From: Helicobacteraceae bacterium
GTDB lineage: Bacteria > Campylobacterota > Campylobacteria > Campylobacterales > SZUA-545
Direction of reading: 5' to 3'
Assembly (NCBI GenBank): GCA_031273735.1
Contig: JAISRI010000116.1
Location: 1 to 14,531 of the forward strand
DNA: 14,531 bases
Shown: one piece after another, positions 6,806 through 13,994 of the stretch
How positions within the stretch are numbered: the first letter of the stretch is position 1
Layout: each line of letters starts with the position of its first letter
Translations under genes and position numbers: made by a program
The notes under the pieces: model-generated
Told to the model about the DNA's origin: nothing
What the model saw: the letters and a program-made list of their open reading frames with translations, nothing else
The model's database searches: none

Positions 6806-7617
6806 CAGCCGCCTCCGTGTCTTTGGGATATAAACGTTTCGTCGTCGTCGTATGCTTTGATCTTATAACAATCTATACATCTGCCGTCGTCGTTAATTTC
6901 AAAGACGATCGCCTGAAAAATCGTCCGTCCGCTATCGATCGTTTCAAAGCCGCGTTTCATTCCCGTCATATAACGTCTGATAGGCTCCGCGCTATCCATT
7001 CCGATCACCTCGTTTCTAATCCCGCTTAAACCTATATCGCTAACGTATCCGACTCCGTTTGCGATCAAAAGATCGTCCGTGCCGATATGGGTGTGCGTCC
7101 CCGCTATGGCGCTAACTTTACCTTCCAGCAATTTCAAAAGCGCGTTTTTCTCCGCCGTCGTTTCGCTATGAAAGTCGATCGCGATCGTCTTAACGCCGTC
7201 GCTTGTTAGATCGTCGATCGCTTTTAAGATCGCGCGAAAGGGATTATCCACGATTCCCATATTATGAAAACCGATTAGATTAACAATCGCAAAGCGCGTT
7301 TGATCGGTTTGCGCAATCCAAACGCCTTTGCCCGGAGCGCCGATCGGAAAGTTAAGCGGGCGGATTATCGGCTTTTCGTCTAACAACGCGATAATCTCTT
7401 TTTTATCCCACGTATGATTGCCGCCCGTGATTAGATCGACCCCCGCGTTAAATAGCTCTTCGGCTGTTTTTGCCGTAACGCCAAAGCCGTGAGCGATATT
7501 TTCGCCGTTCGCGACGCAAAAATCAATCTTATGTTCGTTTTTTACGCGCTCAAGGCGGCTTTTGACGGCGTTGCGCCCCGCTTTTCCCACTATATCTCCG
7601 ATAAATAATAGTTTCAA
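6802..7617 (-). CDS. ymdB: YmdB-type metallophosphoesterase (TIGR00282 family)
   Basis: The 271-residue protein has the complete two-metal site of the YmdB/DR1281 family: Asp8 (GDIVGKAGR), Glu39-Asn40 (NGENIAHGFG), Asn67-His68 (GGNHTWDKK), His150 (DFHSETTAEK), and His175 and His177 (GTHTHIGTDD). In Bacillus the enzyme hydrolyses 2',3'-cyclic nucleotides (and cAMP in vitro) and affects biofilm and RNA turnover; the role in Campylobacterota is not established. The start is TTG, chosen because AAAGGA lies 5 bases upstream and the protein then begins with the conserved MKLLFIGDIVG. Its stop overlaps the start of the glycosylase gene by four bases. It is divergent from the aldo-keto reductase gene, sharing a 55-bp intergenic region. 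Confidence 0.92.
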   Translation of the reverse strand: MKLLFIGDIVGKAGRNAVKSRLERVKNEHKIDFCVANGENIAHGFGVTAKTAEELFNAGVDLITGGNHTWDKKEIIALLDEKPIIRPLNFPIGAPGKGVWIAQTDQTRFAIVNLIGFHNMGIVDNPFRAILKAIDDLTSDGVKTIAIDFHSETTAEKNALLKLLEGKVSAIAGTHTHIGTDDLLIANGVGYVSDIGLSGIRNEVIGMDSAEPIRRYMTGMKRGFETIDSGRTIFQAIVFEINDDGRCIDCYKIKAYDDDETFISQRHGGGW

Positions 7618-7672
7618 GATAATCCTTTTTTGGGTATTTTAACAGACGAGTAATCAGAAAAAAGGAGACGAG

Positions 7673-8476
7673 ATGGGCGTAGTTCCGTTGTTTGGTTTAG
7701 GAACCTTTCGGCTTGTCGGCAAAGTCGCCGAGCGCTCCGCAAGCGACGCGCTTTCGGTTGGCTATAGAGCGATCGACACGGCGCAAATATACGAAAACGA
7801 AGAGGCGGTAGGCGAGGCGATCGCAAAAAGCGGCGTTAAACGCGACGAGATTTTTATAACGACGAAGGTTTGGATAACCAATTTTTCAAAAGAACGTTTT
7901 ATAGCGTCGATCGACGAGAGTTTGCGAAAACTTAAAACCGATTACGTCGATCTGACTCTGATTCATTGGCCTTCGCCCGAAGGGATTCCTCTGAAGGTCT
8001 ATCTTGAAGAATTGATCAAAGCCAAGCAAAAAGGGCTGACTAAAAATATAGGCGTTTCAAACTTTCCAAACGCGCTCTTACGCGAGGCGATCGGCATTGC
8101 GGGCAAAAACGAAATCGTATGCAATCAGGTCGAACTTAGCCCTTGGTTTCAAAATCGCAAAGTTAGCGATTTCGCGGTTCAAAATGGCGTTTCGATCGTA
8201 TCGTATATGACGCTTAGTTACGGAAAATATCTAAACGATCCCGTTATAGCAAAGATTGCCTCTTTACGCGGGATCGATCCCGCTGGCGTCGTAATCGCGT
8301 GGGCGATCGGCAAAAACGTCGCCGTTATTCCTAGCTCGACCAACAAAGCGCATCTGCTCGCCAATCTTGAAGCGAGCAAACTACGGCTTAGCGCGGAAGA
8401 GATCGCCGCGATTGACGCTTTGGATAGCGGCAGGCGCGAATGCGATCCGAAAGGCTTGTCGCCGAAGTGGGATTAG
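7673..8476 (+). CDS. dkgB: Aldo-keto reductase, DkgB-like
   Basis: This NADPH-dependent cytosolic oxidoreductase of 267 residues is the same length as E. coli DkgB (2,5-diketo-D-gluconate or methylglyoxal reductase) and similar throughout. Shared stretches include FGLGTFRL, YRAIDTAQIY, DYVDLTLIHWPSP, ELSPW, SYMTL-YGK, IPSST and a C-terminal GL-P-WD. The catalytic tetrad is complete: Asp35, Tyr40, Lys64 and His97. The physiological substrate cannot be read from sequence; detoxification of reactive carbonyls such as methylglyoxal is the likeliest role. The ATG follows GGAG by 5-6 bases. The gene is divergent from ymdB, and hpf follows after 36 bases. Confidence 0.93.
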   Translation: MGVVPLFGLGTFRLVGKVAERSASDALSVGYRAIDTAQIYENEEAVGEAIAKSGVKRDEIFITTKVWITNFSKERFIASIDESLRKLKTDYVDLTLIHWPSPEGIPLKVYLEELIKAKQKGLTKNIGVSNFPNALLREAIGIAGKNEIVCNQVELSPWFQNRKVSDFAVQNGVSIVSYMTLSYGKYLNDPVIAKIASLRGIDPAGVVIAWAIGKNVAVIPSSTNKAHLLANLEASKLRLSAEEIAAIDALDSGRRECDPKGLSPKWD

Positions 8477-8512
8477 CGCGCGCGTTGTAAAATAACAAAA
8501 AAAGGAGAGAAA

Positions 8513-9040
8513 ATGAACGCAAGTATTGTCGCTCGCAAGTTGGAATTGACGGAATCGATGCGCGAATATATCGCCAAAGCGGTCGACCAACTAGAGAAAT
8601 ACAACCTTGATATTATCGCGGTTAAGACGATCGTCGAGGAGGACGGCAAACACGGCAAGCCCGCCGTATTGGTTGAATTCACGATTCAGCTCGCCCGCAA
8701 GGATACGATTGTCATCAAGCAAACCGATAAGGATTTTTACGTCGCGGCGGATATTGCCGTAGAACGCGCGAAAAAGGCGCTTCGCCGTTACAAAGATAGA
8801 GTTAGCGACAAGATCGGCATAGAGGTTCCGCACAAATACGAGTCGGATATTCCAGCGCTTTATAGCGACGTCGAAAGCGCGGAGGTGATCGAAACCGCTC
8901 CAGAGTTTAGCTTTACGATCGACGAGGCGCTTGCCTACGTGAAAGAAACTAGCGTATCGTTCGTGGCGTTTAGCGAAAAAAACAGCGGCAAATTGCGGGC
9001 GCTATACCGCAGAAAAGACGGGCGCTTTGGGCTTTATTAA
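8513..9040 (+). CDS. hpf: Ribosome hibernation promoting factor, long form
   Basis: The 175-residue protein has the two parts of long HPF. The N-terminal domain (1-100) is a beta-alpha-beta fold that sits in the 30S mRNA and tRNA channel, with basic VERAKKALRRYKDR. A linker leads to the C-terminal dimerisation domain (about 128-175), with the signature YVKETSVSFVAFSEKNSGKL followed by YRRKDGRFGLY. The long form dimerises 70S ribosomes into inactive 100S particles in stationary phase or starvation. GGAGAG lies about 5 bases before the ATG. Control is probably by growth phase, but no specific site is visible in the 36-base gap upstream. Confidence 0.94.
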   Translation: MNASIVARKLELTESMREYIAKAVDQLEKYNLDIIAVKTIVEEDGKHGKPAVLVEFTIQLARKDTIVIKQTDKDFYVAADIAVERAKKALRRYKDRVSDKIGIEVPHKYESDIPALYSDVESAEVIETAPEFSFTIDEALAYVKETSVSFVAFSEKNSGKLRALYRRKDGRFGLY

Positions 9041-9079
9041 GAGCGAGCTTTAGTCGTTTGTCGGCAAAGAGAGGCGGCG

Positions 9080-9973
9080 ATGGTTATAGCTAGGATTATG
9101 GGCGGGCTTGGCAATCAGCTATTTCAATACGCGATCGGACGATCGATCTCGCTAACGCATAACGATATTCTTAAACTTGACGCCTCCTATTTCGACGAAT
9201 TTAAGGCGCACGGCGGTTTTCGATTAAAGAACTTCGCTATTGACGCGCCGATCGCGTCTATAACGGAAATTAAACGCCTTGCGCCTAGATCGCGCATATT
9301 GCATAGGCTTGCGCGAAAAGGAATTTTTCACTATAAGAAAAAGAGTTTTTATATTGAAAGACGCGAAGAGGAGAGTCGTTTTATACCTCGAGTTTTTGAT
9401 TATAAAGACGTTTATTTAAGCGGCTATTTTTGTAACGAAAATTACTTTGCCGATATACGCTCCGAATTGTTGAGCGATCTTGTATTACAAACGCCGTTAA
9501 GCGCGGCGGCTCGCGATTTTATGCGGGTCGTCAAACAAGAAAATAGCGTATCGGTTCATATTCGTTTAAGCGATCTTAAAAGCGATAGCCATAAGTTAAG
9601 CAAAAAAGTAAGCGACGCAGGTAAAAGAGCGCCTACGATCGGCGTTGAATACTACAAAAAAGCCGTTCGTAGCGCTTTAGAAAAAATAGAATCTCCGACG
9701 TTTTTTATTTTCAGCAACGATCAGGCGTGGAGCAAAGCAAATCTAGACTTTATTCCCTCTAACAACGCGGTTTTTGTCGATCAAACGCAAAACGAGCTGG
9801 AAGATTTTGAACTAATGCGAAATTGCAAACATAATATCGTCGCGAATTCAACGTTTAGTTATTGGGCGGCATGGTTAAATAACAACGAGAATAAGCGGGT
9901 AATCGCGCCGCAAACTTGGTATGAAAATTGGCGCGAGTTCGATCCCTGCCCCGCTAATTGGGATCGCGTATGA
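9080..9973 (+). CDS. GT11-family glycosyltransferase (alpha-1,2-fucosyltransferase-like)
   Basis: The 297-residue protein opens with the GT11 signature GGLGNQLFQYA (8-18) and retains the later motifs FFIFSNDQAW and NSTFSYWAAWLN. GT11 enzymes typically move fucose from GDP-fucose onto galactose in lipopolysaccharide or oligosaccharides at the inner face of the membrane. The nucleotide-sugar motif normally written HxRRGDY is here HIRLSD (160-165): the first Arg and the Asp are kept, while the second Arg is Leu and the Gly is Ser. The first Arg is the essential one in related fucosyltransferases, so activity is plausible, but donor or acceptor may differ. The ATG at 9080 follows AGAGG. The next gene overlaps its stop (ATGA). 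It is the first gene of the surface-sugar cluster. Confidence 0.85.
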   Translation: MVIARIMGGLGNQLFQYAIGRSISLTHNDILKLDASYFDEFKAHGGFRLKNFAIDAPIASITEIKRLAPRSRILHRLARKGIFHYKKKSFYIERREEESRFIPRVFDYKDVYLSGYFCNENYFADIRSELLSDLVLQTPLSAAARDFMRVVKQENSVSVHIRLSDLKSDSHKLSKKVSDAGKRAPTIGVEYYKKAVRSALEKIESPTFFIFSNDQAWSKANLDFIPSNNAVFVDQTQNELEDFELMRNCKHNIVANSTFSYWAAWLNNNENKRVIAPQTWYENWREFDPCPANWDRV

Positions 9974-10962
9974 GGCTTACGATCGTTATTACCAACCATA
10001 ATCGTCCGAAAATTATTTTGAGCGTTTTGGATTCGATTTTTGATCAGAACTTGCGCGATGTCGCGATCAACGTTTTGATTATCGACGACTGCTCTAGCGA
10101 TCCTATCGATCCCAAAGACCTTGAAAAATACGGCGATCGCGTAAAAATTCGCCGCTTAGAACAAAACATAGGCGTTAACGCCGCTCGCAATGTGGGAGCT
10201 AAGTTGGCGACGGGCGATTTTTTAATACTTGCGGACGACGACGATCTATTTATTGCTGGCAGTTTGCAAAAAGCCTTCGACGCGATTTTTTCGCTTGAAA
10301 ATTGGCGCAAATACGGCGCTTTCGGTTTTATGCGTACAAACGCTATGGATATTCCTTTTGACGATTTTTTCTTTTGGGACGAAGCGACGTTTATTAAATA
10401 TCGCGAAAATTACCTCTCTATTGGCGGCGATTTTGTTTATATTATTCAAACAAAGTTTGGTCGTCCTACTTTTATGGAATCGGAAATTACTAGAACGATT
10501 GGCGCGGAATCTTACGGCGTTATTCGCAATTTTGTTAAATACCATGATCCTTCTCTGCCATGTCCGATATGGAAAATCGCCGTTACTACCCCAACCGACG
10601 CGGACAATACGACAAATCGTTTAACTAATCCCGATAACGCGCTATTAAAGGCAGAAGCCTTCGCAAAATGGCAACAAGCCGAAATAGAGGAAATGGAAGA
10701 GACGGGTTTTGATCGCAAAATGCCCAAATACTATCGGCGCAGAATTAAGGGGCTTTTTACTTATCTGCTTCTTGATAATCGCCGCCGCGAAGCGTTAAAT
10801 GTGTTGCGTAAAAAACCGTTAGGAATCGTCGCAAAATCATCTCTGTTTTTGCTCGCGATCTTTCCGCCAAAAGTTATTCATTGGCTTTTGAAACGCTACA
10901 GAGGGTTTGTCGCCTTGCCGCTTGTCAAGCGCCTGCGCGTAGCGATCGCCGCGAGAGCATAA
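9970..10962 (+). CDS. GT2-family glycosyltransferase
   Basis: The 330-residue protein has a GT-A fold in its first ~200 residues. It begins with the strand LTIVITNHNRP, has IIDDCSS (37-43) for nucleotide binding, NIGVNAARNVG (66-76), and an acidic DDDD run at 89-92 as the metal-binding DxD. The C-terminal third is basic and ends in a helix with hydrophobic stretches (SLFLLAIFPPKVIHWLL), which would hold the protein at the inner membrane face. Donor and acceptor sugars cannot be predicted. I chose the ATG at 9970, which overlaps the stop of the GT11 gene as ATGA, with GGGA about 8 bases upstream. A TTG at 9958 in the same frame is less likely. The context is O-antigen or capsule chain assembly. 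Confidence 0.87.
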   Translation: MRLTIVITNHNRPKIILSVLDSIFDQNLRDVAINVLIIDDCSSDPIDPKDLEKYGDRVKIRRLEQNIGVNAARNVGAKLATGDFLILADDDDLFIAGSLQKAFDAIFSLENWRKYGAFGFMRTNAMDIPFDDFFFWDEATFIKYRENYLSIGGDFVYIIQTKFGRPTFMESEITRTIGAESYGVIRNFVKYHDPSLPCPIWKIAVTTPTDADNTTNRLTNPDNALLKAEAFAKWQQAEIEEMEETGFDRKMPKYYRRRIKGLFTYLLLDNRRREALNVLRKKPLGIVAKSSLFLLAIFPPKVIHWLLKRYRGFVALPLVKRLRVAIAARA

Positions 10963-10970
10963 GGACGACC

Positions 10971-10979
10971 TGATATAAT
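10971..10979 (+). promoter_or_regulatory. Extended -10 promoter directly upstream of rfbF
   Basis: TGATATAAT is a perfect extended -10 element (TGn followed by TATAAT at 10974-10979). The ATG of rfbF starts at 10986, only 6 bases after it, so transcription would begin at or next to the A of the ATG. No ribosome binding site fits; the AAGGA at 10961-10965 is about 20 bases away and upstream of the predicted transcript. The message may be leaderless. Confidence 0.5.
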
Positions 10980-10985
10980 CCTCCT

Positions 10986-11768
10986 ATGAAAGTAGTTATT
11001 TTAGGGGGCGGGTTTGGCACAAGGCTAAGCGAGGAGACGGACGTTTTGCCAAAGCCGATGGTAGAGATTGGCGGACGACCGATCTTGTGGCATATTATGA
11101 AGATTTACTCCTATTGGGGTTTTAACGACTTTATTATTTTAACGGGCTATAAGAGTCATATTATCAAAGATTTTTTTATCAACTATTATACTAGATACAG
11201 CGATATTACAATCGATATGTCCGCAAACAGCGTCGAGATTCACAGGCACAGAACCGAACCGTGGCGCGTTACGGCGCTTTACACGGGGCAGGATACGTTT
11301 ACGGGCGGCAGGCTTGCTATGGCAAAAGAGGCGCTTGGCGACGAAAGATTTATGCTTACCTACGGCGACGGGGTAAGCGACGTCGATTTAAACGCGCTTT
11401 TAAAAACGCATATAGAAAGCGGCAAAGTCGCCACGCTAACCGCGATTCAGCCAAGCGGTAAATATGGCGCGATTACGATCGGCGAAAACAATACGATCGA
11501 GAGTTTCAACGAAAAACCCGACGGCGACAACGCTTGGATCAACGGCGGTTTTTTTGTGATGGAACCAAGCGTTTTTGAGTACATTCCAAAAGGCAAAAAT
11601 GTTATTTTAGAGCGAGAGCCGCTGGAGAGTTTGGCGCGACGAGGAGCGTTGGGCGCTTACAAACATAGCGGATTTTGGAAGTCTATGGATACTTTACGGG
11701 ACAAAAACGAGCTATCGCAAATTTGGATGAACGGCGACGCGCCGTGGGCGTTATGGGAGCGAAAATGA
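10986..11768 (+). CDS. rfbF: Glucose-1-phosphate cytidylyltransferase
   Basis: The enzyme joins CTP and alpha-D-glucose 1-phosphate to give CDP-glucose and pyrophosphate, the entry step to CDP-linked 3,6-dideoxyhexoses and related sugars in the cytosol. The 260-residue length matches the family (about 257). Visible features are the nucleotide loop GGGFGTRL (7-14), the catalytic Lys23 in LPKPMVEIGG, LWHIMKIYS, HRTEPWRVTALYTG, the metal-binding YGDGVSDVD, INGGFFVMEP, and the closing FWKSMDTLRDK typical of RfbF. The usual next gene, rfbG (CDP-glucose 4,6-dehydratase), is not here; a radical SAM gene overlaps its stop by ATGA. An extended -10 box lies just before the start and may make the transcript leaderless. 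Confidence 0.93.
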   Translation: MKVVILGGGFGTRLSEETDVLPKPMVEIGGRPILWHIMKIYSYWGFNDFIILTGYKSHIIKDFFINYYTRYSDITIDMSANSVEIHRHRTEPWRVTALYTGQDTFTGGRLAMAKEALGDERFMLTYGDGVSDVDLNALLKTHIESGKVATLTAIQPSGKYGAITIGENNTIESFNEKPDGDNAWINGGFFVMEPSVFEYIPKGKNVILEREPLESLARRGALGAYKHSGFWKSMDTLRDKNELSQIWMNGDAPWALWERK

Positions 11769-12877
11769 GCGCGGTCTTGCGGGCAAAGACCGATCGGCTG
11801 ATACAAACAAGAAGGCTAAGCGAAAATCGCGTAAAAAACACCATAGTTAATCAAGAGGAGATGAAAAGCGGCGCAAGCGCGCTTACAAGCAAGCCGCAGC
11901 GTTTTGTTTTTGAGATGACGAGCGCCTGCAACCTAAATTGCGCTATGTGCGGCAGAAACTCCGCCGATTTCAAGGCTACGCGCTTTGATCCTGCCTGGTT
12001 GGCGAAGTTTAATGGCGTTGCGAGCGAGGTTGAGGAGGTTACGCTGATGGGGTGGGGCGAGCCTACCGTTCATCCGCAATTTAACGATTTTTTACATTGG
12101 GCAAGCGCGCGAGGTTTGCGAAAATATTTTTGCACAAACGGTATGAAACTGCGCGATCTTCTGCCAAATATCTTTGAAGAGCAAGTAGATGTGATCGCCG
12201 TATCGATCGACGCGCGGGACGAGGCGCTGAACTATGAGATTCGGCGCGGATCAAAGATGGATCGCATTTTAGGCGCTTTGCGCGAAATTGTTCGCGAGAA
12301 AGAGCGATTGAATTCGCCCTTTCCGTATATGAATTTCGTTACGACCTTAATGCGAAAAAATCTGCGCGAATTTCCAAAAATTGTAGAGCTTGCGGCGGAT
12401 ATTGGTTTGCAAGAGGCAAAAGGCGTTTTCTTGACCGCTTTTGACGAAGGGTTGAGCAAAGAATCGCTTTGGGATTATATGGAGGAGGTCAAGACGGTTT
12501 TTGACGAAGCTACGCGGATTGCCCAAAAGCGCAACATTAAGATAAAAATCCCGCACCTTCGCGGCGAAGATCCCGCTGGGGATCTTTCGCATAAACCGTG
12601 TTTTACCGCTTGGCGCGATCTTTTTTTGGGATCGGACGGATTTGTCCGCCCGTGTATGAGTACGCCGATTAAGCTGTTTCATATCGATAAATATGATAGC
12701 TTCGATCAGATGTGGAACGGCGAAGAGTTTATACGCTTTCGATCGATTGTCAATGATGAAAATAAAACGCCCGAAAGCTGTCGTTACTGCTATCAGTCCA
12801 GCTTTGCCAACTGGAACAAGCGATCGTCGTGGTTTCAAACGGGATTAAAGTTTTCGCCCGATTGGGGAAGTTTCTAA
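11765..12877 (+). CDS. Radical SAM/SPASM protein in a sugar-biosynthesis operon
   Basis: The 370-residue protein has the [4Fe-4S] motif CNLNCAMC (CxxxCxxC; Cys55, 59, 62) followed by GWGEP (96-100), as in radical SAM enzymes that cleave S-adenosylmethionine to a 5'-deoxyadenosyl radical. The C-terminal region has further Cys at 279, 297, 339 and 342 (GSDGFVRPCMS, CRYCYQS), the layout of a SPASM-type auxiliary cluster. Function is not known. Its place between RfbF and an SDR sugar enzyme suggests radical chemistry (dehydration, epimerisation or oxidation) on a CDP-sugar or the finished glycan; this is inference. I chose the ATG at 11765, which overlaps the rfbF stop and has GGGAG 6-7 bases upstream. 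An in-frame start at 11675 inside rfbF is unlikely. The next gene starts 1 base after its stop. Confidence 0.87.
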   Translation: MSAVLRAKTDRLIQTRRLSENRVKNTIVNQEEMKSGASALTSKPQRFVFEMTSACNLNCAMCGRNSADFKATRFDPAWLAKFNGVASEVEEVTLMGWGEPTVHPQFNDFLHWASARGLRKYFCTNGMKLRDLLPNIFEEQVDVIAVSIDARDEALNYEIRRGSKMDRILGALREIVREKERLNSPFPYMNFVTTLMRKNLREFPKIVELAADIGLQEAKGVFLTAFDEGLSKESLWDYMEEVKTVFDEATRIAQKRNIKIKIPHLRGEDPAGDLSHKPCFTAWRDLFLGSDGFVRPCMSTPIKLFHIDKYDSFDQMWNGEEFIRFRSIVNDENKTPESCRYCYQSSFANWNKRSSWFQTGLKFSPDWGSF

Positions 12878-12878
12878 A

Positions 12879-13994
12879 ATGAATAAAATTATTAAAGAGG
12901 ATATTGAAAACATATTAACCGAACCTTTGCCTTGGGAAAAATTAAGCGGTAAAACGGTATTAGTTACGGGCGCTAGCGGAGTGGTTGCGTCCTATTTTGT
13001 ATATATCTTGATGGCATTAGGCAACGTAAAGGTAATTGCCAACGTACGCGATCCAAAAAAAGCGGAAAAGAAGTTTGGACAATACGAAAACAATTCAAGA
13101 TTTTCGTTGCTTGTTCAGGATATAGCAAATCCAATACCCGTTGATCTAGATATCGATATTATCATACACGCCGCTTCGCCGACAGGAGCTAATCTTATCG
13201 ATTTTTTGGGAACAATTAACGCGAATGTCGAGGGAGCAAAGAGCGTTTGCGAGTATGCGCGCGCTAAAAAAGAGCAAAAAAGCGCCAATGTACGCGCATT
13301 CTTTTTTTCATCGGTGGCAGTCTATGGTATTACGGGTAAAAACCATATCAGCGAGAGCGATTACGGCGTTGTAGACCTTGATGGAAAATTTGTTTCATAC
13401 GCCGAGAGCAAACGAATGGCGGAAACGATATTTAAAGCCTACGCAACGCAATTTGGCATAGAGATACAGATTGCGCGTTTGGCAAGTACATACGGGCCAG
13501 ATTTTTCGCCAAATAACCGCCTCGCTCACGCACAATTTATCCAGCAAGCCAATGAACAAGGAACGATTTTATTAGATTCGGACGGATCGGTAATTCGCCC
13601 ATATACATATGTTGCGGATGTTATTATTGGCTACTTGACTATACTCTTTTGCGGAAGGCTTAACGAGGTATATAATGTTTCTAATCCCTATTGCGACGTT
13701 AAAATTATTGATCTAGCAAACATTATCGCCGAAAACTTTCGTCACAAACCAATTCGCGTGATTACTAACGCTAAAGATGGATCAAACGCGGCGCGTAACG
13801 ATACAAAAGTTATTTCGATCGATTCTAGCAAATTAATCGCTTTAGGTTGGCGGCCAAAGTATAATCTTAAAGAGGGGTTTGCCAGGACGGTTCAAAGTTT
13901 TATGGTCGATGGCGACCCCCTCGCTCGCTCGCTCGCTCTTCTTATGGAATGCGCGAGGACGCGGCAACCAATATTCGGCGAAAGCTTTAAATGA
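12879..13994 (+). CDS. NAD-dependent epimerase/dehydratase (extended SDR)
   Basis: The 371-residue protein is an extended short-chain dehydrogenase acting on nucleotide sugars. The Rossmann motif is GASGVVA (31-37), with Ala in place of the third Gly. IIIHAAS follows near 95-100. The active site is SSVAVYG (144-150) with YAESK (Tyr174, Lys178), then RLASTYGP. Sugar 4,6-dehydratases carry an acidic pair after the first Ser/Thr (TDE or SDK); here it is SVA, so the enzyme is more likely an epimerase, decarboxylase or reductase than the missing RfbG. The last ~28 residues after the point where relatives usually end contain a tetranucleotide repeat. GGGGAAG lies 8 bases before the ATG. The gene is more AT-rich, with ATA and ACA codons commoner and CGATCG rarer than in its neighbours, suggesting a different origin. 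Its stop overlaps the next start (ATGA). Confidence 0.85.
   Translation: MNKIIKEDIENILTEPLPWEKLSGKTVLVTGASGVVASYFVYILMALGNVKVIANVRDPKKAEKKFGQYENNSRFSLLVQDIANPIPVDLDIDIIIHAASPTGANLIDFLGTINANVEGAKSVCEYARAKKEQKSANVRAFFFSSVAVYGITGKNHISESDYGVVDLDGKFVSYAESKRMAETIFKAYATQFGIEIQIARLASTYGPDFSPNNRLAHAQFIQQANEQGTILLDSDGSVIRPYTYVADVIIGYLTILFCGRLNEVYNVSNPYCDVKIIDLANIIAENFRHKPIRVITNAKDGSNAARNDTKVISIDSSKLIALGWRPKYNLKEGFARTVQSFMVDGDPLARSLALLMECARTRQPIFGESFK
13920..13938 (+). repeat. Tetranucleotide CTCG repeat (4.75 units) inside the SDR gene
   Basis: Four full CTCG units plus CTC form an unbroken 19-bp tract directly after five C residues. It encodes residues from about 347 near the C-terminus. Gain or loss of one unit would shift the frame: gain leads to a TAA at 13988-13990, loss reads past the next gene's start before stopping near 14007. 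Such tracts can be slippage sites. Confidence 0.9.

Noticed and set aside
9958..9969. TTG start four codons upstream for the GT2 gene
   Set aside because: The ATG at 9970 gives the usual ATGA overlap and a family-typical N-terminus.
11675..11764. N-terminal extension of the radical SAM protein by 30 residues
   Set aside because: It lies inside rfbF in another frame. The ATG at 11765 overlaps the rfbF stop and has a good GGGAG site.
12879..13994. Assigning the SDR gene as rfbG (CDP-glucose 4,6-dehydratase)
   Set aside because: The active-site segment is SSVAVYG, without the acidic pair found in 4,6-dehydratases, and the N-terminus does not resemble RfbG.
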